40,962 nt of DNA from Halorhabdus amylolytica (GCF_004944975.1 NZ_SPQG01000002.1:303112-344073), one strand, 5' to 3'. Positions 17,289 to 26,588 are shown, counted from the first letter of the stretch. The notes: generated by a model not told the origin, from the letters alone. Numbers and translations: made by a program.

Positions 17289-17663
17289 TCAGACCGACGC
17301 TTCCGCGCTTTCGAGTCGCTTCGCAAGATAGACCGCGATCGGTTCGTTCTCTTCCTCGACGAAGCGGGCGAGTTCCTCGCCGTCGCGTTCGACGACGACC
17401 GTTGGGATGTACTCGATGTCGTATTCCGCGACGTCCGCGCCCTGTTTGTCCTGATCGACCGGATAGTGTTCGATCCGATCTGCGGGCACGTCGGCGGCGT
17501 CGAGTGCGGCGGCGAAGTCCGGGAGTTGTGACCGGCAGTCCCCACACCAGTCGCCACCCCAGATCTTGTAGGTCACGTCGTCGAACTGCCGGAGAGTCTC
17601 GACGGTGTCCTCGTGGGCCTCGGCGCTCCAGATCGGGTTGGGTTCCATCGTCTCGAGTGGCAT
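17289..17663 (-). CDS. Small thioredoxin-family protein
   Basis: A 124-residue cytoplasmic thioredoxin-fold protein with the active-site sequence WGGDWCGDCRSQLP (C40, C43) and the cis-proline segment YIPTVVV. CGDC instead of CGPC places it with the atypical haloarchaeal thioredoxin-like group. No signal peptide is visible. It is convergent with the YyaL-like gene (34-bp gap) and divergent from cysteine synthase. A second ATG five codons in is an alternative start. A disulfide reductase role is likely; the substrate is unknown. Confidence 0.85.
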   Translation of the reverse strand: MPLETMEPNPIWSAEAHEDTVETLRQFDDVTYKIWGGDWCGDCRSQLPDFAAALDAADVPADRIEHYPVDQDKQGADVAEYDIEYIPTVVVERDGEELARFVEEENEPIAVYLAKRLESAEASV

Positions 17664-17797
17664 GCGTCAGGATACGGTCCCTGCGGGTTTAACCGCGCCG
17701 CTCTCGGGAAGTACTGCGGGATCGGCGCTTCCTTCGACAGCGGCACGACCTGCCGGTGACCGCCGGGTGTTTACTTTCGGGCGGCGAACCGTGAGTA

Positions 17798-18709
17798 ATG
17801 GACGATAGCATTCTCGATACGATCGGGACGCCGCTGGTCGAGGTCGACTCGCCGCCGGGCGTCACGGTTGCCGCAAAAGTCGAGTCGTTCAACCCCGGCG
17901 GCTCCGCGAAGGATCGGCCCGCCCGCGGGATGATCGAGGCCGCCGAGCGCGAGGGTGACCTCGAATCCGGCGACCGGATCGTCGAACCGACCAGCGGGAA
18001 CACCGGCATCGGCATCTCCCTGGTCGCGGCCGCGAAGGGATACGACGTGACGATCGTCATGCCCGAGGACATGTCCGTCGAGCGCCGGCGACTCATGCAA
18101 GCGTACGGCGCGGACCTCGAACTCGTCGGCGGGGACATGAGCGACGCCCGCGATCGGGCCGACGAACTCCAAGCGGAACAAGGAATGGTTCAACTCCGGC
18201 AGTTCGAGAACCCCGCCAACCCACAGGCCCACTACGAGACCACGGGCGTCGAGATACTCGAACAGATTGGCGACCGGACGATCGATGCCTTCGTCGCCGG
18301 CGTCGGCACTGGTGGGACGATCAGCGGGACGGCCCGTCGTCTCCGCGAAACGTTTCCGGATCTGAACGTGATCGCCGTCGAGCCCGCCGACAACGCGGTC
18401 CTCTCGACCGGCGAGTCGGGATCTGACGACTTCCAGGGGATGGGACCGGGCTTCGTCAGCGAGAACCTCGATCGCGACGTGATCGACGAGGTCCGGACGA
18501 TCGAACTTGAGGATGCCGAGGCGGAGTGTCGTCGCCTGGCCCGCGAAGAGGGCCTACTCGTCGGCCAGTCCAGCGGCGCGATGGGTGTCGTCTCCCGCGA
18601 TGTCGCGACGGAACTGGCTGATCCCAGTGCTGCGGACCCACCTCTGGTCGTGACCGTCTTCTGGGACAGCGGCGAACGCTACCTCTCGACCGGGTTGTTC
18701 GACGGGTGA
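17798..18709 (+). CDS. Cysteine synthase (O-acetylserine sulfhydrylase family)
   Basis: A 303-residue fold-type II PLP enzyme. It has the lysine motif FNPGGSAKDRPA (K38 binds PLP), TSGNTGIGISL (65-75), the phosphate-binding GVGTGGTISGTARRL, and GQSSGAMG near the C-terminus. It most likely makes cysteine from O-acetylserine (or O-phosphoserine) and sulfide; CysK and CysM cannot be separated by eye. TTTACTTTC (17770-17778) about 20-28 bp upstream of the ATG is a probable TATA box. A monocistronic plus-strand gene between two thiol-related genes and a signalling gene. Confidence 0.93.
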   Translation: MDDSILDTIGTPLVEVDSPPGVTVAAKVESFNPGGSAKDRPARGMIEAAEREGDLESGDRIVEPTSGNTGIGISLVAAAKGYDVTIVMPEDMSVERRRLMQAYGADLELVGGDMSDARDRADELQAEQGMVQLRQFENPANPQAHYETTGVEILEQIGDRTIDAFVAGVGTGGTISGTARRLRETFPDLNVIAVEPADNAVLSTGESGSDDFQGMGPGFVSENLDRDVIDEVRTIELEDAEAECRRLAREEGLLVGQSSGAMGVVSRDVATELADPSAADPPLVVTVFWDSGERYLSTGLFDG

Positions 18710-18791
18710 ATCGACTGCAAACGCCGCTTTTTCTCCCACTGTAAATCGACGCTTACCGTTATGGTAGCGGCCGTCGTCCCCCCAGGCAGCG

Positions 18792-20372
18792 ATGGACTCT
18801 GTCTCCGTTCTCTGTGTCGACGACGATCCGGACCTGGTTGCACTGACTGCGACGAACCTTCGGCGGGTCGAGGATTCTCTCGACATCACGACGGTGACGG
18901 ACCCCCAGCGCGCGCTTGAGGAAGTATCGACATCGGCGGTCGATTGCGTCGTCAGCGACTACGAGATGCCGGGGATGGACGGACTGGACCTCCTCGAGGC
19001 CGTCAGGGAGGACCACCCTGACCTCCCGTTCATCCTGTTCACAGGGAAGGGAAGCGAGGAGGTCGCAAGCGAGGCGATCGCCCGTGGTGTGACCGATTAT
19101 CTCCAGAAAGGGACTGGCGAGAACCGCTACGACTTGTTGGCAAACCGGGTGACCAATGCCGTCGAGAAGTACCGGGCGGGCAAGCGAGCGGAGACGCTCG
19201 ATCGCATCCGTGGTATCCTCCGGGATGTCAACCGGTCGCTGGTCCGGGCCGAGGATCGCGAGGCGCTCGAACACCGCGTCTGTGAGATAGTTGCGACTGC
19301 CGACCCCTATCGACAGGCCTGCATCGTGACCCCCTCCGGTTCCGAGGCGTTCGACGTACGCGTCCGCGTGGGGGATGGGACCTTCGAGAGTGTCGGTGAA
19401 TACGCCTCGGATATGACAGTCGTCTGTCCCGTCGATTCAGCTCTTCAGAAGGGCGAAATCGAGACCGTGTCGATCGAGGGGGGAGCGCCCGAGACCGACC
19501 GCGAACGTGCATTGCTCGAACGAGGGTACGACGCGACCGCCGCCATCCCGATCTCCTATGACAGTCGGGATTACGGCGTCCTCTGTCTGTTTGCGGATGA
19601 GACCGACGCTTTCGACGCGGAGGAACGCGCACTGCTCGCGGAAATCGGCGAGGACCTCTCTCATGCCATCTACCGGGCGGAACTACACGACCGCCTCCGT
19701 CGGGACGAACGCATCATCTCGAACCTCCCGGTCGGCGTCTATCGTCACTCGCCGTTGCCCGATGGAACGTTGCTCTCGGTCAATCCGGAGCTGGTCGAGC
19801 TGTTCGATGCCGACGACGCCGAGGACCTCCTGGGCCGACCGTTCCGGGAGCTGTACGCCGATCCGGACGATCGTGAACAGTTCGTCGCGGCCCTGAAGCG
19901 CGACGGCGTCGTCCGCGGGATGGAGCTCGAACTTGAGACGCTCTCCGGCGAGCCGTTCCATGCCTCCGTGACGGGCATCATGACCGAAGAGGGAGACCAG
20001 CGGTATTTCGACGGCGTCGTCAGCGATGTGACCGATCGACATGACCGCGAGCGGACGCTCCGGCATTACGAGACGCTGTTCGAGATCGCTCCGATCGGCT
20101 TCTTCCGGACCACTGCGGCGGGAGACCCCCGTGACACCAACTCGCAGCTGGCCGATCTCCTGGCATACGAGTCGCCCGTGGCGGCGATCGCAGCGATCGA
20201 CGATCTGGCCGCGGAGCTGTACGCCGACCCCGGGCGTCCCAAGACGTTCCTCGATCGGTTGCTATCGATCGGGTCCATCTCGGGGTTCGAAATCGATGTC
20301 CGGGATCGGGAAAGTGAACGTCGCGGGCTCTCGATCGACGCCACGCGTCTCGAACGATCCGAAGACGACTGA
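18792..20372 (+). CDS. Receiver-GAF-PAS-PAS signalling protein without kinase domain
   Basis: A 526-residue cytoplasmic protein. Residues 1-120 are a response-regulator receiver domain with acidic pocket D10-D12, phospho-acceptor D56 (SDYEMPG), T84 and K106. Residues about 145-300 look like a GAF/bacterioopsin-activator-type sensor domain, about 305-420 a PAS domain (ISNLPVGVYRHS), and 425-515 a second, weaker PAS (YETLFEIAPIGFFRTT). The protein stops shortly after, with no HisKA, HATPase or HTH. It is either a phosphorylation-controlled sensor relay lacking its own output or a truncated histidine kinase. Sequence after the stop shows no obvious kinase remnant. Confidence 0.85.
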   Translation: MDSVSVLCVDDDPDLVALTATNLRRVEDSLDITTVTDPQRALEEVSTSAVDCVVSDYEMPGMDGLDLLEAVREDHPDLPFILFTGKGSEEVASEAIARGVTDYLQKGTGENRYDLLANRVTNAVEKYRAGKRAETLDRIRGILRDVNRSLVRAEDREALEHRVCEIVATADPYRQACIVTPSGSEAFDVRVRVGDGTFESVGEYASDMTVVCPVDSALQKGEIETVSIEGGAPETDRERALLERGYDATAAIPISYDSRDYGVLCLFADETDAFDAEERALLAEIGEDLSHAIYRAELHDRLRRDERIISNLPVGVYRHSPLPDGTLLSVNPELVELFDADDAEDLLGRPFRELYADPDDREQFVAALKRDGVVRGMELELETLSGEPFHASVTGIMTEEGDQRYFDGVVSDVTDRHDRERTLRHYETLFEIAPIGFFRTTAAGDPRDTNSQLADLLAYESPVAAIAAIDDLAAELYADPGRPKTFLDRLLSIGSISGFEIDVRDRESERRGLSIDATRLERSEDD

Positions 20373-20493
20373 TTCGACGTCGTCGGCTGGGCCCGCCAGA
20401 TCGCTCCTGCCGACAGCAACGGGTAGCATTCCGACGATGGCGCCGTTACAACATTCGAATTCTGTGGTATGCAGTCCTGCAGCAGACGGTCGT

Positions 20494-21123
20494 TCATCGA
20501 CCGAACGCCGCCTCAGTCACACGGACGACGACCGTCTCTCCGACGTCACGGAGGTCGTACTCCGGGATCGAACCGCCGGACCTCGTCACGTACATCGGCT
20601 CGACGAGTTTCGGCGGCGCTCCCCTGTGCCCGTGGGTTCGGCCGTCCTCGTCTTCCGATTTATCCATCCTCTCGTCCGGTGATCCATGACCGTTCTCATC
20701 GGACGGGATTCCGTCGTTTTCGTCCGACGATCCCGGTCCCGGTCCGTCGGACAGGCCATCGGCGGGTTCCTCGCCCGAACTGTCCCCTGCCGACTGGACG
20801 CCATAGACCTTCAGGTAGCGGCCGGACTCGGCGGGTGACACGCGGTCGTCCCGGATCGCGGTCGCAAGGTCCCGCGAGAGCCACTCGGACTCGCTGACGC
20901 TGGGTTCGCGGACCAGCGCGGCCTCGGCGTACCGGACGAGGTACCAGTTCAGGTCGTTCAGCAGGGCGACCGCCGCCCCGAGACTCACCGTTTCGAGGCC
21001 GATAGCGTTGTGAAACGGCTCTGTGAGGTCGTACGTCCGGAGCGCCTCGCGGGCGGTCTCGTGGGAGAGGAGCGTCTGTCTGAGCGCCACGTCGTCGGAT
21101 CCCAGGAGACAGACGCGCGTCAT
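20494..21123 (-). CDS. Conserved haloarchaeal protein (DUF5804-like)
   Basis: A 209-residue acidic protein resembling, from memory, the haloarchaeal DUF5804 family. A conserved N-terminal part (1-110) contains LLSHETAREALRTYDLTEPF and SLGAAVALLNDLNWYLVRYA. Residues about 112-165 are a low-complexity Ser/Asp/Glu/Gly insert, followed by a short conserved C-terminus (LVEPMYVTRSGGSIPEYDL). No catalytic motif or membrane segment is visible. Minus strand GGTTTTTGTTC (about 21150-21160) is a TATA candidate about 27-37 bp upstream. Function unknown. Confidence 0.75.
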   Translation of the reverse strand: MTRVCLLGSDDVALRQTLLSHETAREALRTYDLTEPFHNAIGLETVSLGAAVALLNDLNWYLVRYAEAALVREPSVSESEWLSRDLATAIRDDRVSPAESGRYLKVYGVQSAGDSSGEEPADGLSDGPGPGSSDENDGIPSDENGHGSPDERMDKSEDEDGRTHGHRGAPPKLVEPMYVTRSGGSIPEYDLRDVGETVVVRVTEAAFGR

Positions 21124-21208
21124 CTGTTTCGACTCGGAACGCCCGGAACAAAAACCGTTCCGTCCTCCTGCTGTCCGGTCCCGGCATCGTTGCCACCCAG
21201 TTCCGTCC

Positions 21209-22411
21209 TCACTCCGTCAGCGTCGGCGGATCGACGCGTTCGGGCTCGTTGGCCTCCCGTTCGGCCAGTTCGAGCAATCCGTCGGGTTCGGCTGCCCGGA
21301 CGGCCGCTGGATCGCCCCGCGTCTCCGGGCGGTCGGGTGCCACCTGGTCACATCCGGCCGGAACAGTCGAGTCGTCGTAAGTCCCCAGATCACGTGCCTG
21401 TTCGACGATGTCGGTCTTGTCCGTCGTGAGCAACGGTCGGTGGATCGGCAGCGAACTCGCGGCGTCGGTCACCGCCAGGTTGGCCGTCGTCTGACTCGAC
21501 TTCTGGCCGATGGACTCCCCGCTGACTATTCCGACCGCCCCTTCCTCGCGGGCGACGGTCTCCGCGGCTCGATACATGAACCGCCGCAGGGAAAGCATCC
21601 GGGTAGCGTCGGTCTCCGCAGCGAGTCCCTCGACGGCCTCGCTCCCGTCGATCACCCGGAGTCGAAGGTCGAAGTTCGGTGCACGAGTGGCCAGCCGACG
21701 GACAGTCGCCTCTGCCCGGGCCCGATGATCCGGTCCGCCGTACGCCCCCAGGTCGACGTACACCGGGAGGATCGGTGCGCCACGGGTCATCGCCTGCCAG
21801 GCCGCTACCGGCGAGTCGATCCCGCCGCTGAGTAACGCCACCAGCGGCTCCTGGCTGCCCAATGGGAGTCCGCCTGGTCCCGGGCGTTTCTCGAGGAAGA
21901 CGAACGCCTCGTCTGGACGCGCCTCGACGAAGACCGTGAACGCGGGATCGTCGAGGTCGACTTCCGGCGTCTCACCGCTTTCTTCGATCGCGTTCCAGAT
22001 CGTCGATCCCCCTTTCTCCTCGATGTCTCGGCTGGTGAAATCGTGGACGTCGTCGCCGCCCGCCCGCCTGGCCTGGACCGCGAAGGAGCCGCCGTCGTAC
22101 CTCACCCGCGCCGTCTCGCCGAGAGCGTCGGTGATCGCTGCCATCGTCGGCTCGACCGACCGAGCGGGACTCGCCGAGACGACGCCGGGGGCGTCCGTCG
22201 CCGCGGTGGTGGCCGCCTCGACGCTCTCCTCGGTCGTCCGGACGTACAGCCGGTTGCGCTCACAGCCAGTGTCCCCGGGAAGATCGCGATCGTCCAGGAG
22301 CGCGTTGAGGTTCTCCTGAAGCTGGAACTCCATCTTCATGCGCACCTGATCGCTCTTGACGCCCACCTCGCCGTGGCGGACGACGACCACGTCGGCTCCC
22401 GGAGGATGCAT
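21209..22411 (-). CDS. thiI: tRNA 4-thiouridine sulfurtransferase
   Basis: A 400-residue ThiI. It has an N-terminal ferredoxin-like/THUMP region (about 1-165), then the PP-loop ATPase motif LLSGGIDSPVA (SGGIDS at 195-200) and GESIGQKSSQT. There is no C-terminal rhodanese domain, as in most archaeal ThiI. A cysteine (C354, PAGCDQVAPDRPET) is preserved near the C-terminus. It adenylates U8 of tRNA for thiolation and may also serve thiazole synthesis. A TATA-like CTGTTTACTC (minus strand, about 22437-22446) precedes the ATG by about 26-35 bp. Confidence 0.92.
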   Translation of the reverse strand: MHPPGADVVVVRHGEVGVKSDQVRMKMEFQLQENLNALLDDRDLPGDTGCERNRLYVRTTEESVEAATTAATDAPGVVSASPARSVEPTMAAITDALGETARVRYDGGSFAVQARRAGGDDVHDFTSRDIEEKGGSTIWNAIEESGETPEVDLDDPAFTVFVEARPDEAFVFLEKRPGPGGLPLGSQEPLVALLSGGIDSPVAAWQAMTRGAPILPVYVDLGAYGGPDHRARAEATVRRLATRAPNFDLRLRVIDGSEAVEGLAAETDATRMLSLRRFMYRAAETVAREEGAVGIVSGESIGQKSSQTTANLAVTDAASSLPIHRPLLTTDKTDIVEQARDLGTYDDSTVPAGCDQVAPDRPETRGDPAAVRAAEPDGLLELAEREANEPERVDPPTLTE

Positions 22412-22491
22412 GACCGTCCGTACTCCGCGAGCGAGTAAACAGGCTTCGACAGCGATCGAGGGATCGTTCCGGCAGGGTGGTCGCCGACCTA

Positions 22492-23694
22492 TCAGAACGT
22501 CGTGAGTTCGCCGTCGATAACGCGCTCGGTGATACCGGTGATGTCCGCGAGTTCCTCGTCGATGATCGCCGTCACGTCGTCTTCGACGTCGCCGACGGCC
22601 ACGCCATCTTCCGTGATGATCGTCGCGTCGGCGACGTGGGGGTCGTCGATCGGCGATCCGATCTGGCTGAGCAGGCGAACCTGCAGCTGTTTGATCCCGT
22701 CGACCTCCGCGACGACCGAGTGAGCGATCTCCGTGCTGAGGAGGTTGTAGATCTTCCCGATATGGTTGACCGGGTTCTTCCCGCTGGTGGCCTCCATGCT
22801 CATCGGACGGTTCGGGGTGATGAGGCCGTTCGCACGGTTGCCCCGACCGACCGAGCCGTCGTCGCCCTGCTCCGCGCTGGTACCGGTCGTCGTGAGATAG
22901 ATCGCGCCCTCCTCGTAGTCGTCGGCCGTGTTCACGTGGATACTGACCTCGCGATCGGTGTACTCGGCGGCGAGATCGGCAACGTACTCCCGGACGCCCT
23001 CGACGGCGTCGCGGTACTCGTGGATGTCGGCGACGTGGGCGTCGACGGTCGCAGCGGCGACCGTCACGTCGATCTCGTCGCCTTCGCGTTTGCCCATGAC
23101 CTTGATGTCCTGGCCGATCTCCGGGTGTTCGTCCGTGTACTCGCCATTGAGTTTCCGTTCCGTGTTCAGGACGATATGTTCGGTCTCGGTCAGCGGCGCG
23201 TGCCCGACCCCGTAGGAAGTGTCGTTAGCCATCGGAACGGCCCCGTCCTCGCCGAAGACCTCCTGGAGATCGCCGCTCCCCTCGCCCAGGCGCACGTCGA
23301 CGATCACGTCCGAACCGACGTCCAGATGGGGGAATGCCTCATCCAGGTACTCGCGGGCGGCCCGCAGCGCGATCGTGTCAGTCGGGATGCGCTGGCCCTG
23401 GTAGTCCTTGGTCGCGCGTCCGACGAGCAGCAGGTAGATCGGCTCGATCACTTCGCCGCCCCCGAAGGCGGGAGCGGAAGTACCCGCGACGAGCTGGGTC
23501 TCGTCTGTGTTGTAGTGCAGTACCTTGCCGACCCGATCTAGATACGCCCGGGCCAGCGCCTGTGAAACGCGTTCAGCCACGCCGTCACAGATCGAGTCGG
23601 GGTGGCCGAGTCCCTTGCGCTCGACGATCTCGACTCGCTGATCCTCGACTGCTCGCCCGCTAGCCCGCGAGACGCGAATGTTCCGATCGGTCAT
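22492..23694 (-). CDS. metK: Archaeal-type S-adenosylmethionine synthetase
   Basis: A 400-residue methionine adenosyltransferase of the archaeal class (distinct from bacterial/eukaryal MetK), making SAM from ATP and methionine. Features: [31 protein letters not shown], a central [19 protein letters not shown], and [18 protein letters not shown]. Of the two in-frame starts, the ATG at 23694 is preferred: it has an AGGAG 5-6 nt upstream and gives the normal N-terminus. GTTATAG (minus strand, about 23728-23734) supplies a TATA box. SAM made here feeds the many methyltransferases of the B12 cluster, though no co-regulation is visible. Confidence 0.96.
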   Translation of the reverse strand: MTDRNIRVSRASGRAVEDQRVEIVERKGLGHPDSICDGVAERVSQALARAYLDRVGKVLHYNTDETQLVAGTSAPAFGGGEVIEPIYLLLVGRATKDYQGQRIPTDTIALRAAREYLDEAFPHLDVGSDVIVDVRLGEGSGDLQEVFGEDGAVPMANDTSYGVGHAPLTETEHIVLNTERKLNGEYTDEHPEIGQDIKVMGKREGDEIDVTVAAATVDAHVADIHEYRDAVEGVREYVADLAAEYTDREVSIHVNTADDYEEGAIYLTTTGTSAEQGDDGSVGRGNRANGLITPNRPMSMEATSGKNPVNHIGKIYNLLSTEIAHSVVAEVDGIKQLQVRLLSQIGSPIDDPHVADATIITEDGVAVGDVEDDVTAIIDEELADITGITERVIDGELTTF

Positions 23695-23756
23695 TGTCAC
23701 TCCTTGCCCGCCGCGGAGTCTATAACTTACGGAAACCTTCGACACCGAATCGATTA

Positions 23757-24299
23757 CTATGAAGCATCAAGCAGGAGGCCGAGATACGAAGTCCGGATGC
23801 TCTCGGCGGGATCCAGATTGAGGTCCGAAAGCCGCGACTGGAGCTTCTCCCGGGCGTCTTCGACGGCGTCCTCGCTTTCGACGTCCGTCTCGATCTCGAC
23901 GAACTCCCCGAGGTCGGTTACGTCGTCGAGTGTGACGGTGTACTCGCCCAATCTGTACCGGTGGCGTTCCTTCTCGACGGTGGCGACGGGTTCGAACCCG
24001 ATCCCGCGGAGGATCGCGTCGGCCGTCTCGCCGTCTTCGACTGTCGTCTCCGCCTCCTCTCGGGTCTTGGATTGGGCATCGATCTTCGGGCCTTTGTAAG
24101 TGATTTTCGCGGTCGTCTCGCCGTGACGGTGTTCCCGGCGGATCCGTAGCGCCTCGTCGGTCGCCGCGAAGTCCCGATGGGGGGCGTCGTAGTAGGTATC
24201 TACCTGTCGGATCGTTCCGAGTGGGTTCGCCCCCGCGTCGACGAGCGCTTCCCTGACAGTCGCGTGGTCGGCCCGGACTTTCAACTCGACCTCGAACAT
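23757..24299 (-). CDS. CYTH-domain protein (CyaB-like / triphosphatase family)
   Basis: A 180-residue protein of the CYTH superfamily. The signature ExExK is at the very N-terminus (E3, E5, K7), followed by TYYDAPHRDF, LRIRREH, KITYKGPK, RHRYRLGEYTVTLDDV and FVEIE, the alternating charged strands that build the triphosphate tunnel. Archaeal members are labelled class IV adenylate cyclase, but inorganic or thiamine triphosphatase activity is equally possible. The ATG at 24299 was chosen so that ExExK falls at the start as in the family; the longer in-frame start adds 9 residues. It diverges from the FKBP gene. Confidence 0.9.
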   Translation of the reverse strand: MFEVELKVRADHATVREALVDAGANPLGTIRQVDTYYDAPHRDFAATDEALRIRREHRHGETTAKITYKGPKIDAQSKTREEAETTVEDGETADAILRGIGFEPVATVEKERHRYRLGEYTVTLDDVTDLGEFVEIETDVESEDAVEDAREKLQSRLSDLNLDPAESIRTSYLGLLLDAS

Positions 24300-24439
24300 G
24301 GCCGGTGAGAGCGGTTGACGGGGCAAAAACGGCTCGAATCGGCGACGGAAGTGACTGTACTCAGGCTGTCTGGGCCCACCGTATTCACGGCGAGCCCCGA
24401 AACGTTGTCCTTAAGAGTGCAACGGGACTCTTTGCCGGT

Positions 24440-25411
24440 ATGAGCGACGATTCCGAGGCCGAGACGGCCGACGAGCAAGCGAGTCAGGACGACGCGACGG
24501 GTCTCCAGGACGGGGAGTTCGTCACGCTCGAATACACTGCCCGGACGGTCGAGGGCGGCGACCTCGTAGACACGACCAGCCAGGAGATCGCCGACGAAGA
24601 GGGCGTTGGCGAGGACCAGGAGTTCGAACCACGGACGATCGTCATCGGCGAGGGTCACATCTTCGAACCCGTCGAGGAAGATCTCATCGGCAAGGAAGTC
24701 GGTGACGAGGGCTCGGTCGTCGTTTCCGCCTCGGAGGCCTTCGGCGAGTACGACGACGAACAGGTTCGGACTATCAGCGCCGAGAAGATCCCCGAGGACG
24801 ACCGGTATCCCGGCGCGCACGTCGACATCGACGGCGAACACGGTCACGTCGAGACGATCATCGGCGGCCGCGCCCGCGTCGACTTCAACCATCCCCTGGC
24901 CGGCGAGGACGTCGAGTACGAGTACGAGATCCTCGATGTCGTCGACGACCGGGAGGCCAAAGCCCAGAGCCTGCTTGAGACCATGCTCGGCATGGAACTC
25001 GACGTCTGGTTCGAAACCGACGTCGAAGAAGAGGAAGAGATCGTCGAGGACGCTGACGACCTCGAAGAGGCTGCGGAAGGAGCGGACGAAGACGACGAGG
25101 ACGGGCCGGTCACCGAGACCGTCGAGGTCGAGAAGGACACGCTGTACATCGAAGCTACCCCGCAGTTGTCGATGAACCAGCAGTGGATGTTCCAGAAGCA
25201 ACAGATCGCCCAGCAGTTCGTCGACCTGCTCGGCGTCGATCGCGTTATCGTTCAGGAGACGCTCGGCGAGGGCGCCGGCATGATGGGCGGCATGGGCGGC
25301 ATGATGGGCGGCATGGGTGGTGCCGGCGGCGGCGACCTCGAGGAGGCCCTGGAGGACGCTGACGTCGACGCCGACGAACTGGCCGAGGAACTCGACGTCG
25401 ACGACGCGTAA
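24440..25411 (+). CDS. FKBP/SlyD-type peptidyl-prolyl isomerase with Gly-Met tail
   Basis: A 323-residue cytoplasmic prolyl isomerase-chaperone of the SlyD type. After an acidic N-terminus come LEYTARTVEGG, an insert-in-flap arrangement, IGEGHIFEPVEEDLIGKEVG, SEAFGEY and RVDFNHPLAGEDVEYEYEIL. A second half (about 185-270) is a haloarchaeal extension. Near residues 278-298 is a glycine-methionine repeat (GMMGGMG twice) followed by an acidic C-terminus. The ATG at 24440 lies about 24-31 bp after CCTTAAGA (24409-24416), a TATA box. The upstream open frame was discarded as non-family sequence. Confidence 0.9.
   Translation: MSDDSEAETADEQASQDDATGLQDGEFVTLEYTARTVEGGDLVDTTSQEIADEEGVGEDQEFEPRTIVIGEGHIFEPVEEDLIGKEVGDEGSVVVSASEAFGEYDDEQVRTISAEKIPEDDRYPGAHVDIDGEHGHVETIIGGRARVDFNHPLAGEDVEYEYEILDVVDDREAKAQSLLETMLGMELDVWFETDVEEEEEIVEDADDLEEAAEGADEDDEDGPVTETVEVEKDTLYIEATPQLSMNQQWMFQKQQIAQQFVDLLGVDRVIVQETLGEGAGMMGGMGGMMGGMGGAGGGDLEEALEDADVDADELAEELDVDDA
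25277..25318 (+). repeat. 21-bp tandem duplication coding for a GMMGGMG repeat
   Basis: Two adjacent 21-bp units (25277-25297 and 25298-25318) inside the FKBP gene differ only in the last base (GGC versus GGT). They encode GMMGGMG twice. Near-identity at the DNA level points to a recent duplication or conversion. Confidence 0.9.
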
Positions 25412-25544
25412 CGACGGTCACGACCGGGTCGACGTTTCTGTCGGGCCCGAAGGACCTCCGCTCTTCGTGCCTTGCCTGTCCCGCATACATCGTCAGACAT
25501 AGGTTACGCTTTTGTGCGGAACTCTACACCCTCTCAACGGACGA

Positions 25545-25817
25545 TCAGAACCGATCGAACAACGAGGACCCGGCGGCGGTCGGACGGGGTACTGTTTCCC
25601 CTTTGAGTTTCAATAGCGGCGATCTCTCCTCGCCCTGTCGATATTCGGCCACGACCGCGATCAGGTTCCCCTCGGCCTCCGCTCGGACACTACCCACTGC
25701 GAGACAGTCACTCTCCGGGTCTTCGGCAACCCAGAGCGGTTCATCGACGTTCGACGTCGTCGGCTCGCGGTGCTCGACCCAGGATCGTTCGAGTATCGCG
25801 TCGCTGTCGATCCCCAT
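25545..25817 (-). CDS. Small conserved-looking haloarchaeal protein, unknown function
   Basis: A 90-residue acidic protein I do not recognise. The centre is beta-strand-like (ESDCLAVGSVRAEAEGNLIAVVAEY), and the C-terminus SSLFDRF is basic-aromatic. It has one cysteine, no membrane segment and no signal. ACTAAAG (minus strand, about 25840-25846) lies about 23-30 bp upstream of the ATG, consistent with a leaderless transcript. It stands alone between two intergenic stretches, with the FKBP gene convergent at 133 bp. Confidence 0.65.
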   Translation of the reverse strand: MGIDSDAILERSWVEHREPTTSNVDEPLWVAEDPESDCLAVGSVRAEAEGNLIAVVAEYRQGEERSPLLKLKGETVPRPTAAGSSLFDRF

Positions 25818-25958
25818 ACGGTCTTCAGGGTGCCTGAGACTTTAGTTCTGTGCCCGTGACGGTCGGGAGCGATCGTCGCGTGTGCTCGATGACATCGCTG
25901 TTCACCTGCGCTAGTGCGTCCCGAACGGCGTACAGCCGATCGCAGCGCTCACCTGTCC

Positions 25959-26588
25959 TCAGGCGATGTCCCGGCTGGTGTCGATGCTGACCTCCTCGGC
26001 CAGATCGAGCTTGATGACGTCGGTGGGCGCACGGCCGCCGCGGAACTTGGGGATGGCCATGCGGTTCTCGATCTCGTCGCCGTTGATCGAAGTGTGGAGT
26101 TCGAAGACGACGTCGGCGAAGTGCTCGGTCGTGTCCCGCAACGGCGCCACCCCGCGTCCGTCGAGGCAGTGGAGCACAGCCAGGCTGCCGGTGTTGAAGA
26201 TGTGGTTCTGGAGGTCGTTCATGAAGCTCCGGAAGCGCGAGGGCGGTTCCTGTTCCTCGAGGACATCCAGGGGGTCGATGATGAGGTTCGACGTTTCCGG
26301 GAGTGCGCTCACGAGCTTGCCCGCGTTGTCCAGTGGCGCTTCCCCGGAGACGTGCCGGACGGTCGGCTGACCGGTCGCGGTCGGCGACTGGTCGAGACTG
26401 TCCTTGATGGCCTGTTCCGATCGGTCGAGTGAGAGATACAGCGTCCCCCGTGTCGCGGTCAACTCGTAGAGAAACAACTCCGCCTGGCTCGCGGGCGTCG
26501 CGTTCAGCACCACGATGCTGCCGGCCGGAATCCCCCCGTCCAGTTTCCGATCGAGAACGTCGATCCCGGTCCGGAGCCGATCGGCCAT
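25959..26588 (-). CDS. KaiC/RadA-like RecA-fold protein with degenerate P-loop
   Basis: A 209-residue protein of the KaiC-like/RAD55 group of RecA-superfamily ATPases seen in haloarchaeal signalling. It starts [24 protein letters not shown] as in KaiC domains, but where Walker A (GxxxxGKT) should follow it reads [11 protein letters not shown], with no lysine. The Walker B-like [10 protein letters not shown] (about 100-109) and LAVLHCLDG remain. ATP binding by the classical mode is therefore doubtful. The chosen ATG at 26588 follows TCTTTAATC (minus strand, 26618-26626), a TATA box 30-38 bp upstream. It is divergent from pyrB across 126 bp. Confidence 0.82.
   Translation of the reverse strand: MADRLRTGIDVLDRKLDGGIPAGSIVVLNATPASQAELFLYELTATRGTLYLSLDRSEQAIKDSLDQSPTATGQPTVRHVSGEAPLDNAGKLVSALPETSNLIIDPLDVLEEQEPPSRFRSFMNDLQNHIFNTGSLAVLHCLDGRGVAPLRDTTEHFADVVFELHTSINGDEIENRMAIPKFRGGRAPTDVIKLDLAEEVSIDTSRDIA

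Noticed and set aside
21148-21164. GGAAC/GTTCC inverted repeat upstream of the DUF5804-like gene
   Set aside because: A 5-bp stem around an A-rich loop that is better explained as the TATA region; too weak to call an operator.
22477-23541. Long frame antisense to metK, and similar frames antisense to cbiE (193-963), cbiX and cbiH2 (8169-9383), thiI (21023-21835) and pyrB (26685-27572)
   Set aside because: Shadows of well-supported genes. Composition is unlike real haloarchaeal proteins and no start signals fit.
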